A stretch of 64,000 nt of DNA from Eunapius fragilis (Eukaryota > Porifera > Demospongiae > Spongillida > Spongillidae). The first letter of the stretch is position 1; the number at the start of each line of letters is the position of its first letter. The translations under genes and the position numbers were made by a program. Positions 22,907-32,900 of the stretch are shown here, piece after piece. The notes below the pieces were generated by a model, which saw nothing but the letters and a program-made list of their open reading frames with translations, had not been told where the DNA came from and did not search any database. The stretch lies in the NCBI GenBank assembly GCA_963681505.1, contig OY811975.1, forward strand, positions 7,874,946 through 7,938,945. Direction: 5' to 3'.

Positions 22907-24247
22907 ATGACCACCCGGTCAGGACGTGCATACAAGACAATGGCGGAAGTTAACTGGCAAGAGATGTTGCAGGGTTTGGCGGAAGACAGAAAGAGATGCG
23001 ATGAAGTCATAGAAGGCGAGCGAGTGCGGAGGGAAGCCGAAATTATAGAAGACAGGCGGAGACGCGATGAAGAGATAGAAGGCGTGCGAGTGCGAAGGGA
23101 AGCCGAAATTGTAGAAGAACAGCGGCGCAGAGAAGAAGAGAACGTCGCAAGAGAGTCTGCAATGTCCAAAAGGTTAGAAGAACGCCGAAGTCGCGGTGAG
23201 GATAGAGAGGCGATGAGGAACCAAATGGAGCAACTAGCAAAGATGGTCGAACGGTCCGTCATCGCAGCAGGAGAGAAGACTCCTGCGAAGTTGGGAATCA
23301 AATTGGTTGCCCTGCGGGATAGAGACGACATCGAAGCGTATCTAGTGAGCTTCGAACGTATAATGGCGGCACACAAGATCGACCAAGGTCGATGGCCCCA
23401 TTACCTGGCTCCACAGCTGAGCAGAAGGGCGCAGTTAGCCTTTGTGGCATTATCGATCACGGACTCATCGAACTATGATGCAATCAAAGCGGCGATCTTG
23501 ATGCGTTACGATCTGAACGAGGAGGCGTACCGCAATTACTTTCGGAAAGCAGCACGGAAAGTAGGGGAGACATATCGCGAGTTCTGCGTACGATTGATGG
23601 ATCTACTGGCAAAGTGGCTGCGGGAGTATAAGACCGTAGAGGATATTCAGCAAGAGTTCGGTATCGAACAATTAGTGAACAGTCTCATGATGGAGAAACG
23701 GCTGTGGCTACTGGAGCGGAAGCCGAAGGGGTGTGTGAAGGCGGGAGAGTTGTTAGATACGTACGAACAGGCTAGACGAAAGGAAGGCGTCCCGGTCAAA
23801 CAGAGGCAAGGTGGTGAAGTGGATACCTTGCAAGAAAGCGAAAAAGCTCCAAGAGATACACCTGTACTAAGGAGGCCAGAGCAGAGAAGCTCCGGTAGGG
23901 GTCCAAGGTGTTATTCATGCCATCAGTTTGGGCATATCTCGAGTAAGTGTCCCAGTCGAGGGAGCTACTATGGAGGACGTGGTCAGAAGTTCCGAAGGAC
24001 AGAAAATGGAGATACCTTGGTTCCTGTGAGGAGCGGAAAGGTAGAGGGAACGGATGTCTCGGATATCGTTTTGGATACTGGAGCGGGGAGGACGCTAGTG
24101 CGGGCATGTCTGGTACCAAGGAAGAGACTGTTGGGAAGGAACGTAATGGTGGAGTGCGTACACGGAGATATGAGTATCTTATCCGTTAGCATGAGTCGAG
24201 GTCATTGTGGACGAGAAGCACTACTGGTTGGAGGCAGCAGCTGTTAA
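22907..24247 (+). CDS. gag: Gag and start of protease of the LTR retrotransposon
   Basis: 446-codon frame starting 64 bases after the 5' LTR. Residues 20-110 are a very charged E/R-rich helix with three related ERVRREAE-like repeats. The middle part contains LVSFERIMAAHKID..WPHYLAPQL, YDAIKAAILMRYDLNEEAYR and FCVRLMDLLAKWL, typical of gypsy capsids. A CCHC zinc knuckle (CYSCHQFGHISSKC) lies at 23909-23950. The aspartic protease begins with VLDTGAGRTLV near 24068. The protease frame is left around 24190-24205, where the next frame takes over; this looks like a small indel rather than programmed frameshifting, since gag and protease are already in one frame. Gag forms the particle and the knuckle binds RNA. 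Confidence 0.85.
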   Translation: MTTRSGRAYKTMAEVNWQEMLQGLAEDRKRCDEVIEGERVRREAEIIEDRRRRDEEIEGVRVRREAEIVEEQRRREEENVARESAMSKRLEERRSRGEDREAMRNQMEQLAKMVERSVIAAGEKTPAKLGIKLVALRDRDDIEAYLVSFERIMAAHKIDQGRWPHYLAPQLSRRAQLAFVALSITDSSNYDAIKAAILMRYDLNEEAYRNYFRKAARKVGETYREFCVRLMDLLAKWLREYKTVEDIQQEFGIEQLVNSLMMEKRLWLLERKPKGCVKAGELLDTYEQARRKEGVPVKQRQGGEVDTLQESEKAPRDTPVLRRPEQRSSGRGPRCYSCHQFGHISSKCPSRGSYYGGRGQKFRRTENGDTLVPVRSGKVEGTDVSDIVLDTGAGRTLVRACLVPRKRLLGRNVMVECVHGDMSILSVSMSRGHCGREALLVGGSSC

Positions 24248-24533
24248 AAAGCTTCCAATGTCAGTGCTGTTGGGAAGAGATGTACCGGAGCTGGTGAAGA
24301 TCGGTCCGACGGTTCAAGGTCCCAAGAAGAGTTTGGTGATGGCAACGACTACGCGGGCTCAAGCAAAGAAGCGGATGGAAGAAGATGAACGTACCGAACA
24401 AAAAGAGAAGCAGAGTGGGGCAAAGGCCACTCCTGTGGTGGAACAGGTGGATAGAGACGTTGCAATGGAAAGCAGAGTGCAGTTAAAGAATAGTTTGGAA
24501 ACGCGGCAGTGCAACATAAAGCGGAAGGCTTGA
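24207..24533 (+). CDS. Protease tail and linker, frame-shifted
   Basis: Frame 3 segment continuing the protease: EAAAVKKLPMSVLLGRDVPEL is the usual C-terminal flap-to-alpha region of gypsy proteases (LLGRD). It is followed by a K/E-rich linker of about 70 residues. Both ends are frame changes relative to the flanking frame 2 reading (near 24200 and between 24440 and 24530). Confidence 0.75.
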   Translation: MDEKHYWLEAAAVKKLPMSVLLGRDVPELVKIGPTVQGPKKSLVMATTTRAQAKKRMEEDERTEQKEKQSGAKATPVVEQVDRDVAMESRVQLKNSLETRQCNIKRKA

Positions 24534-26638
24534 AGGCACCAGAGAAGCCGGAGCACCTCGATTTAGAGGGGAAGAAGATATTCAATGTGGAAGAGATCCA
24601 GAGATTGCAGCGGGAAGACCCTACTTTGCAGCCGTTGTGGAAAGCGGCAAAGGGAGAGCGCACGAAGGTGAATGTGTGGTTCTATGAAGAGAACGGGATG
24701 TTGTATCGACATTGGCAGCCACTTGTAGAAGGAGAAGGCCTGGCAATTGAGCAATTGGTGTTGCCGGTTCTAGTTCGAAGAACGGTCATGACGGTGGCTC
24801 ACGAAATCCCGTTGGCTGGACATATGGGAAAGAAACGGACGGTGCAGCGAGTACTACAGCGGTTCTACTGGCCGTCAGTTTATCGTGATGTGGCAGAGTG
24901 GTGCAAGTGCTGTGCGATATGCCAGAAGTGTTCCAAGGGGAGAAAGGGATATGCTCCCCTTATGCCCCTACCGATTATAGAAGAGCCGTTTGGAAGGATC
25001 GCGATGGACATTGTTGGACCTCTTCCGAGGAGCAGGTCGGGAAACAAGTATGTCCTAGTCGTCTGTGACTATGCGACGAGGTACCCAGAGGCTGTGGCAT
25101 TAAAATCAATAGATGCGGAACATGTGGCCGAGGAACTGATTCCATTGTTCGCCAGAGTTGGGGTCCCGAGAGAGATTCTAACGGACCAAGGGTCGAATTT
25201 TACATCCAGACTACTGGAGGAGCTGTATCGACTCTTACATGTGAGGCCAATTAGGACCAGCCCATATCACCCTCAAACGGATGGGTTGGTTGAACGTTTC
25301 AATGGAATGCTGAAGGCCATGCTAAGAAAAGTTGCGACCGCCGAGGGTCAAGATTGGGATAAGTGGCTACCGTATGTGCTGTTCGCGTATCGAGAGGTAC
25401 CTCAAGCATCCACAGGATTTTCACTGTTTGAACTGGTGTATGGAAGGCAAGTGAGAGGACCGCTCGATATTCTGAAGGAGACGTGGGAAGCACCTAGCCA
25501 AGGAAGTGACAAGAGCTTAGTGTCGTATGTATTGAGCGTGCAGGAGAGGTTGTCGAAAATGTCGGAACTAGTGAAGGAGAACCTGGCGCAGGCTCAAGTT
25601 GAGCAGAAGCAGTGGTACGACCAAAACGCAAGAGAGCGTGAGTTCAAAGATGGAGACCAGGTGCTGGTATTACTACCGACAATTACTAGCAAATTGATGT
25701 TGAGTTGGCAGGGTCCGTATGGTATTACCAAAAAGGTTACTCCAGTCACCTATGAAGTCAACATGCATGACAAGAGGAAAAAGAAGAGAATATTCCATGT
25801 GAACATGTTGAAAGAGTGGAATATGCCAACAACGGTGTGCCTGTGGACGGAAGAAGTAAACGAGGAAGGCGAAGAGGAGATTCCGTTGTGTGAGAGTAAC
25901 AAGGAGAATGGTGAGATGAAAGTAGGAAAGATGGTTGGAGCTGAACAACTGAGGCAGCTTCATGCTTTGCACAAAGATTTCGCTGATGTAATAAGAAATA
26001 CACCAGGGAGGACGAATCTTGCGGTGCATACAATTGAGACTAACGGCCCACCAACAAGGTTACCGCCCTATAGGTTGCCATATTGCTATCGGGACTCAGT
26101 GAAGGAGGAGTTGGGAGAGATGCTGAAGCATGGGGTCATAGAGCGTTCCAACAGTCCTTGGGCGTCGCCTATGGTTCTTGTCAAGAAGAAGGATGGGTCC
26201 CTGCGGGTCTGTGTCGATTTCCGAAGGTTAAACGGAGTGACGCGACAGGATGCTTACCCTATGCCCCGGATTGATGAACTGATTGACAGACTTGGACGGG
26301 CGAAAGTGATAACAACTTTGGATTTATCAAAAGGTTATTGGCAAGTGCCAGTTGCAGCTGAGGACCGCGTTAAGACTGCCTTTTCTTCTCCATATGGACT
26401 GTTCCAGTTTACAGTAATGCCTTTCGGATTGCAAGGAGCCCCAGCAACGTTCCAGAGAATGATGGATGAATTGTTGAGGGGAACAGAGGGCTACTCAGCT
26501 GCTTACCTGGACGATATAGTGATTTACAGCGATAATTGGAAGGATCACATGAAGCATTTGAGGGATGTGTTCCGGAGATTGAGAAAAGCGGCATTAACAG
26601 TGAAGTTGGATAAATGCCAGTTCAGGATGGTCCAATGA
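24509..26638 (+). CDS. pol: Integrase followed by reverse transcriptase
   Basis: 709-codon frame. An H2C2 zinc domain comes first (HEIPLAGHMGKKRT ... CKCCAICQKCSKG), then the integrase core DDE: AMDIVGPLP, LTDQGSNF and SPYHPQTDGLVERFNG near 25013-25290. A C-terminal chromo-less domain follows (WQGPYGITKKV ... HVNMLKEW). Reverse transcriptase begins about 26000: SPWASPMVLVKKKDGSLRVC, TTLDLSKGYWQV, TVMPFGLQGAPATFQ and the catalytic YLDDIVIYSD at about 26500. The integrase-before-RT order is unusual for Ty3/gypsy. The frame ends at TGA 26636-26638 inside the conserved CQF...YLGH block; the same frame then continues, so the stop is a point lesion. Confidence 0.9.
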   Translation: MQHKAEGLKAPEKPEHLDLEGKKIFNVEEIQRLQREDPTLQPLWKAAKGERTKVNVWFYEENGMLYRHWQPLVEGEGLAIEQLVLPVLVRRTVMTVAHEIPLAGHMGKKRTVQRVLQRFYWPSVYRDVAEWCKCCAICQKCSKGRKGYAPLMPLPIIEEPFGRIAMDIVGPLPRSRSGNKYVLVVCDYATRYPEAVALKSIDAEHVAEELIPLFARVGVPREILTDQGSNFTSRLLEELYRLLHVRPIRTSPYHPQTDGLVERFNGMLKAMLRKVATAEGQDWDKWLPYVLFAYREVPQASTGFSLFELVYGRQVRGPLDILKETWEAPSQGSDKSLVSYVLSVQERLSKMSELVKENLAQAQVEQKQWYDQNAREREFKDGDQVLVLLPTITSKLMLSWQGPYGITKKVTPVTYEVNMHDKRKKKRIFHVNMLKEWNMPTTVCLWTEEVNEEGEEEIPLCESNKENGEMKVGKMVGAEQLRQLHALHKDFADVIRNTPGRTNLAVHTIETNGPPTRLPPYRLPYCYRDSVKEELGEMLKHGVIERSNSPWASPMVLVKKKDGSLRVCVDFRRLNGVTRQDAYPMPRIDELIDRLGRAKVITTLDLSKGYWQVPVAAEDRVKTAFSSPYGLFQFTVMPFGLQGAPATFQRMMDELLRGTEGYSAAYLDDIVIYSDNWKDHMKHLRDVFRRLRKAALTVKLDKCQFRMVQ

Positions 26639-27481
26639 GTATATCTTGGACATATGGTGGGAAATGGAATTGTGAGGCCAGAAAACTCCAAACTGGAGGC
26701 TCTCAAGGAATTTCCGATTCCAAGGACAAAGACGGCAGTGAGGGAGTTTCTAGGCTTGGCGGGCTATTACAGGAGATTTATCCCGAATATTGCAGAGACA
26801 GCAGCGCCTTTGTCGGATCTGACCAGGAAAACAGCCACAAAAGAGGTCCAGTGGAATAGTGAGTGTGGAAGGGCATTTGAGAAGTTGAAATCGTTGCTGT
26901 GCGGGGAGCCGGTATTGAAGTGCCCAGATTTGCAGACGGATGCTTTTGATCGAGGAGTGGGAGCTGTCTTAAGTCAAATGTATGATGGGGAGGATCATCC
27001 AGTGGCGTATTTCAGCCGGAAGCTATTGCCTAGAGAAGAGAAATACTCAGTTGTGGAAAAGGAGTGCCTGGCGATACGGTTGGCAGTACAGATGTTCAGG
27101 GTGTACCTGTTAGGAAGACCATTTACTATCCAGACGGACCACAGATCATTGGAGTGGCTTGATCGACTAAAAGATACCAATAATAGACTGATGCGATGGA
27201 GTCTTGCGCTGCAGCCATTCCAGTTCACCGTGCAATATCGAAAAGGAAAGGCTAACGCCAATGCGGATGCTTTGTCCAGAGCGTTTAGGGCTGGAGCGAC
27301 AGGTGTGTCGCTGGAGAAGGGTGGTGGAGTGTCATGGAGCAAAGGTGACCAGGAAGAGAAGGGAGAGTCCACAAAGCATGACCTGATGAATAGGTGCCAG
27401 GAGGTTGAGTCTAAAGAGTGTGGACGGATGAAAGGGGTGCCATGCAGTGAAAGGGTGACAGTGAACCCTGTATCGGGGTAG
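26639..27481 (+). CDS. pol: RT thumb and RNase H
   Basis: Continues the reverse transcriptase in the same frame after the TGA: YLGHMVGNGI, REFLGLAGYYRRFIPNIAE, then RNase H with TDAFDRGVGAVLSQ (usually TDAS), AYFSRKLLPREEKYSVVEKE, and QTDHRSLEWL, ending in NADALSR. The frame runs to 27481, about 150 bases into the 3' LTR, so the C-terminal tail is LTR-encoded and rich in charged residues. There is no integrase after RNase H. Confidence 0.88.
   Translation, partial: VYLGHMVGNGIVRPENSKLEALKEFPIPRTKTAVREFLGLAGYYRRFIPNIAETAAPLSDLTRKTATKEVQWNSECGRAFEKLKSLLCGEPVLKCPDLQTDAFDRGVGAVLSQMYDGEDHPVAYFSRKLLPREEKYSVVEKECLAIRLAVQMFRVYLLGRPFTIQTDHRSLEWLDRLKDTNNRLMRWSLALQPFQFTVQYRKGKANANADALSRAFRAGATGVSLEKGGGVSWSKGDQEEKGESTKHDLMNRCQEVESKECGRMKGVPCSERVTVNPVSG
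27314..27329 (+). promoter_or_regulatory. Polypurine tract of the LTR retrotransposon
   Basis: GAGAAGGGTGGTGGAG-type purine-rich stretch directly before the 3' LTR, the expected primer for plus-strand synthesis. One T interrupts it. Confidence 0.65.
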
Positions 27482-27649
27482 CACCAGAATATATAAAAGG
27501 AGAGAAAAAGAGAGTGAACAAGCAGTGAAGACTTTAACTTGCGTAGATTACATGCAATGTGCGTGCATGTATTCTTAAAGATAAAGATTTGCCGTTAATT
27601 GTATCGTTGGGGTGTGCGAGCTAAGCGGTGGCGAAGCGGGTCCATAACA
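27330..27649 (+). repeat. 3' LTR
   Basis: 320 bp, 316 of 320 identical to the 5' LTR. It carries an intact TATA-like ATATATAAAAGG at about 27490-27501. The TATGT target duplication follows at 27650-27654. Confidence 0.95.
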
Positions 27650-27654
27650 TATGT

Positions 27655-28214
27655 CCCTAAAGTTTTATTCTTGTCAAGGCATAATAACCAAGTGTATAAC
27701 GTATGCTAGTTACATCTGGTTGTTAACCGCTTGGTGCATGGCGATAGTCAACACCTTTTCCGATTGAAAGTGTTCACTAGAAAATATGAAAAGTTAATTT
27801 ATGTGCTCTACGATCCACAAACTGTCAGGTATAAGAAAAAAGATTTTTTATAACAAGAATAAGTGACTTAAAAGCGTAGCAAAAGAGTATCATTTGTGTC
27901 ATTACCACTAAATTCTAGGAGGTCATCATGTTTGCCAGCATCTGTAGGGCCCGCTGATCACTTGTAAGGAAATTTGAAAACAGATTCAGCACCAGCGATC
28001 AATGAGCTTTAAGAGCACATGCATTTCTGCCTATAGAAATAAGACGCGACTACATTTCTAACAGTATGGCGCGCACTTTTTCGTATCAAAATATCATGGA
28101 CCCAGTGTTAAACATTTGATGTGGAGTTCCGTCAAATACATGCATGAATAATTAGAAGTGGGTCTTAGTGACATGACTCATTTAGAAGATATTCCAATTG
28201 TAACGTGAAGCATT
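27655..28214. other. Non-genic stretch
   Basis: Flank of the retrotransposon insertion; no gene or repeat recognised. Confidence 0.4.
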
Positions 28215-28794
28215 TTAACTCTTTGACCGCCAAGTGCACATTTATGTGCAATAATTGCACCCCGGGTTCACCGCCAAATGCACATTTATATATAGAAAAC
28301 CACTATGTGATGCATGGTTATTCACTTTGTTCACAACAAAGCTTCAGGGGCATAGAGCTATGACTGGTGTGTTAGTATTTAATTGAAACAAACGCGGAAA
28401 CTAACAGTTGCAGGTGTACGCGAAATGGTGTCTCTATCACCTTCAACGCCTTACAAAAATCACCCGCTTTTTGTACTAAAATATGGGAGAGCGAAGCCTA
28501 TTTAAGAACTTGGACAAGGAAAGAACACCCAGGGATAACACTATCGATTTTCATCGTCTGTTTCAATGCTCGATATACGGCTTTGAATATCTGACCACTT
28601 GGCTCCGCCTACATGTATGTCGAGTGTTCTTGGCAACCGTTTTTTTTCAAGCTAGTACATATCAAAACAAACATCATAAATATATCATAGCTTAAGTAAG
28701 ATTACAGCGAGATTATTCAAGAATGACGACTACTGGTAGCAGTAATTACATTGCTGGCAAATAACGTCACCCGTATTTACGCTCAAAGAGTTAA
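28215..28794 (+). mobile_element. TTAA-flanked MITE, copy 1
   Basis: Begins TTAACTCTTTGACCGCCAAG and ends CGCTCAAAGAGTTAA, giving inverted ends TTAACTCTTTG. TTAA at both borders is the target signature of piggyBac-type elements. Related to the reverse-oriented copy at 32289-32686, sharing the terminal CCAAGTGCACAT block and internal TTGGCTCCGCCTA and TCTTGGCAACC blocks. No transposase is encoded. Confidence 0.75.
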
Positions 28795-29875
28795 TGCATT
28801 TATCATTTTGTCATCAGTGAACTGTCCCATATATAGACATACATATGGCCAGTTAAATCACCCTCCTGATACTTTTTCAAATTTTTTTGGAGAAGCAATA
28901 GAGAAGTAATGCTCCATTTATACAGTATGGCTAATTATAAATTTTACCTGCTATCAGGCACCTAATTCAATGGGATATAAACCACCGCATCGAGCAGGAA
29001 AATGTGCATGCACCTCATACCGATAGATTCATGAGGTAAACATTAATGAACAGGACAGATCAAAGCAACTGGATTGTTCTACCGTATGTCCATACAATGT
29101 ACATATTTAGAAGTGATAAAGACAAGATTTCATTTTCAACCCCTAGGGGTAATGGCCTTAGAAGATCACAACAGCACGATATAAGGAAGAAAGTAATTCC
29201 TATACATGGGATGACAAAAGTGATTTAAATACTTCATGTTACAATCACTATTTCTTCTAAAGGTATTTGACAATCCACTTCCAATTATTCATACATCTGT
29301 ATATCAAGCGACATGCTTAAATTGGATTCGTAATATGTTATCAAAATTTTCTGGAAAAGCAAAAGAAACATTATGCTCACATTGAAATGTATGGCTGAAG
29401 AGTTTTCAGTTTTTGTTAGTCAGGATATGTAATAAAGAGGCTCTTTGCAGTTCTCACAGAAATTTCAAAACGTAAAACAATCAGAAGCTGATTATGTTAA
29501 TACTATCCCAGATTAGATAATGGTGAGCATAGGGCTATTTAATGAAATTTACTTGTCACTACCCAAGTACTAAAATTTGAAGTTATAGGACAAAATTATC
29601 ACCATTTATTTATTCCAAATGATCGTTTTATTTTAAAGATTAGGGCATAAAACGAAATCTATATTTAGTCCCTATACAAACTGGTCCTAGATATATAGAG
29701 TGCTGCAGGTTGTTCAATATACATGTACATAATTGAGCATGTATTTATCTTCAGAGTGATACATGGTAATCATTGGAATTGCGGATATCTTTTAATACAG
29801 ATATTAATTCTAATGCACTATGAAGGAGTCTGTGTGCCTAAGCATGGAAAATGATTTGCCATGATTAATGCTTAC
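28795..29875. other. Non-genic stretch 3' of the last recognised ankyrin exon
   Basis: AT-rich, with no recognised feature. If the ankyrin gene ends near 29.9 kb, its terminal exon or 3' UTR may lie here. Confidence 0.35.
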
Positions 29876-29947
29876 CGCGCTTTTCAATAATTTCACAATT
29901 TCTACGTGTTTCTTCTCCTCGGCCACATCTAGTGCTTTTTTACCATT
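29876..29947 (-). CDS. Ankyrin-repeat exon 11, short C-terminal cap
   Basis: 24 codons, NGKKALDVAEEKKHVEIVK then LLKSA. Acceptor atttcag, donor gtaagc. The shortened repeat with DVAEEKKH is typical of the last repeat of an array, and the donor shows that more coding or UTR sequence follows downstream. Confidence 0.8.
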
Positions 29948-32900
29948 CTGAAATAATAGTTAAATGGACATGCAATGAAACTGGAGTACAAATGATACAA
30001 AATGATAGAAATGTATGTCTATCAGAAATAACAAGCAAAACAGTCTTATATCTGAAAAAAAAAAACGTAAATTGAACACAAAAAATTAGTGTTAACAATT
30101 TCATCAGTGCCAATATGCCCAGTTATTAGTGCTCATGTATGAAAATCACATGTCTATTATTCCCACTCCTCTGATCATGTATTATTACGTAAGACAAATG
30201 ACATGTATAAGGAACACTTGTAGGAGAGATAGAAGTTGATGCCATTGCAATGGTTGTCTGATAAAATAACATGTACACAACAATCATGCATAAACAACCA
30301 GACACACAATAAAGATATAAAAAGTATTACAGAATGGACCCTGTTAACATCACAAGATCATTGCGGTGGCATAGTACATGTAAAAGTAAAGAACATCAGG
30401 AATGTATTGTATATACATGTGTAAGTGTGTGCAAGTAGCAACCTCATCAGCTTGACAGATGTGAGCACCAGCATCAACAAGTTTTCTAACTACATCAGTA
30501 TGTCCTTGATCACATGCTATCATCAATGGGCTCCAACCATCCTGCAATGGAATTTCATAATACTACAATTTTACATACATGATCAAGTACACTTTGACAT
30601 ACATGTAGGACACTTTGACATACATGATGAAGTACACTTTTACATACATAATCAAATACACTTTTAAAGGACGCAAATATTCCTTAACAGCTGAATATAT
30701 AGGGCATTGGGGGAATTAAGGCATGGATTATTTTCATTACTGAAAATACTGCTATGTCATCCTTTAGGCTAGCAAATGGACAGCACCTCTCAGTTTTTGG
30801 TACAACTTCCCATATATGGTTGCCTTCATATGAAAAGACATATGATCATTTTTTACTTTAATAACCTTAATGGTTTAGGAGATACACATTGCTGAATAAT
30901 GATACACCTCACTGATAAGGTCAACTTTCACATGATTTATTTTGGTTCCCACTTAGAGCCTAGTTGCATGTTTTATACTACTCCCAGATCTCATGAACTA
31001 AAATCAAGATACGATATGCATTTGGGTGGGAGGTAAAAGAGTTAAATTATAAATTGGTTTATACTATAGATAATACTAATGCTGTTAGAAGGTTGAAAAT
31101 CACAACTTTTTGTAAACCAGGTTGGAAATCATATTGAACTTAGTGTTTTTTTTTTCAAAATAAAAGTGTTGATTATTGATAACCCCTGAGATCTAGAAAT
31201 GGTTTCATGTGTGCGCAGCCATTTTGAGTTGATTTAACAGTGGATCAAAACGTCAATTATGAATAAAATTAACTGGTGTGAAATTAACCGTTACGCATAA
31301 CAGGACATTATTAAGTATGTGTAGCTTCCCAGTTAATCTTCCTCATTTCATGACTTCACTTACATCACGCTTTGCTGTATTTACATTAGCACCTGATCTA
31401 AGCAAGATATGTACCATGTCATCACTACCATTCTGACAAGCCACATACAATGGTGTTGTACTGTTCTGTATGGAGAGAAAAAGAAAAATAAAACACAAAT
31501 GCCACCTCCATCCAAAACCAAATATTACGAGTGAAGAATTCTAAATTCTAGTAGAAAACACTCTGAATGATACATAAAAAGTAAATCCCAAAAGGGCGTG
31601 TTATTTTGAGCAATCATGGTGGCTGTCATTAAACAACTAGATGTTGAACTGCCAAACATCTGACAACCACAAAAATCAAAATCGTAGAGTTCATTTAAAA
31701 GCCAAACAGGTCGGGCACATCCATATGCACCCATATTTCAATACAAATGAAGATTTAATCAGTGCTACCATCTCATCAACACCTATTGGCAGTAGTGTGT
31801 GCATGGACTAATCCAACTGGATCTTTAATTGTGTGTGTGACTCATGCATGCACCAAATGTGTGAACCCCTCCTTTTGGTGTGTGACATGTAAGTATATAT
31901 TGTATGTGCATTGCTGAAGAGATCAGGATATTATTGTAGCCGATGAGTCTGGAATCTGTTAAGCACCGTGAACCCCATCGACATGAGGGTCTAAATGAGG
32001 CGCTTCTTGACTACATCGCATGTAGTTTTTTTGTCCCAATGTAGTGGAGCGTAGATTCCGATCTCAATAGCAATGACAACTGATTATATCTGATCTCTTA
32101 CGAAAATACGCTTGCGGGACGGGTGAGAAAAAGCCTTGGACAGAACTATCCACCAGAGGGAACTGCTGCAGCTTTTGTGTACACTTTATAGACAAGGTGA
32201 GCTACAATATTAATGCATTTTCTTCGATGGCCATTGCTTTGGTGGCTTGGAAAAGAACTTGAGAATATACCTGTAAACTGCATCCATGTTAACTCTTTGA
32301 ACGAAAATGCGGATGACATAGTTAGTTGACTATTTGCCAACAATGTTTTTAAATATGGCTACCCATTTCTTAGAGCAGTCATCATTCTTGAAGAATCTCG
32401 TGGTTAGCTTACTTAAAGATATTAAATCAATTTTATGAAGTTTGGTTTTTGATATAAATGGTGTACTAACTTGAAAATGAAGGGTTGCCAAGAATACTCA
32501 ACATAGGCGGAGCCAAGAGGTCAGGGATTTGAAGCTGCACATCAAAAATGAAATAGACGATGAAAGTATTTTTTTTGCACAAAGTGAATAACTGATTTTC
32601 TATGTGTGCACATAAATGTGCCGTTGGCAGTGAACGCAGGGTGCAATTAATGCACATATATGTGCACTTGGCAGTCAAAGAGTTAATATAAATAAATGGT
32701 ACAGTACGTGTGCTCACAACAGACCACATTATCCTATTGGTGGATGTAAATGTGGTGACAAGTTTAGAGAATGCTCAGGCCAGCATGACACATTTGAGCC
32801 TTTACTGTGCCTATGTGTGCTGTAAAGAAACTGACATGTATATATATATATTATATATATATATATGCGTGTGTAGAAACAAGAAGCACACATTTGCATG

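Larger units (their letters stand above)
22523..27649 (+). mobile_element. Ty3/gypsy LTR retrotransposon with Gmr1-like domain order
   Basis: A complete 5127-bp insertion: two 320-bp LTRs, TATGT target duplications, a tRNA-Leu primer site, gag with a zinc knuckle, protease, integrase, reverse transcriptase and RNase H. Integrase lies before reverse transcriptase, the Ty1/copia-like order known for the Gmr1 group of Ty3/gypsy elements. LTRs differ at only four sites (22567, 22586, 22685, 22749), so insertion is recent. Coding is broken by two frame changes (about 24190-24205 and 24440-24530) and one in-frame TGA at 26636-26638, so this copy should not be autonomous as sequenced. The last roughly 50 codons of pol lie inside the 3' LTR. 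Confidence 0.93.

Noticed and set aside
22768..23376. 202-codon minus-strand frame opposite gag
   Set aside because: Ser/Arg-rich antisense of the repetitive gag helix and LTR end; no domain.
25299..26033. Minus-strand open frames under the retrotransposon pol gene
   Set aside because: Shadows of the well-supported plus-strand integrase and RT frame.
30700..31300. Possible relative of the long inverted repeat of the ISL2EU element (ATGGACAGCACCTCTCAG resembles ATTGGACAGCACCCCTCAG)
   Set aside because: Match is short, no second arm or AT-flanked end was found; could be chance or a very old remnant.
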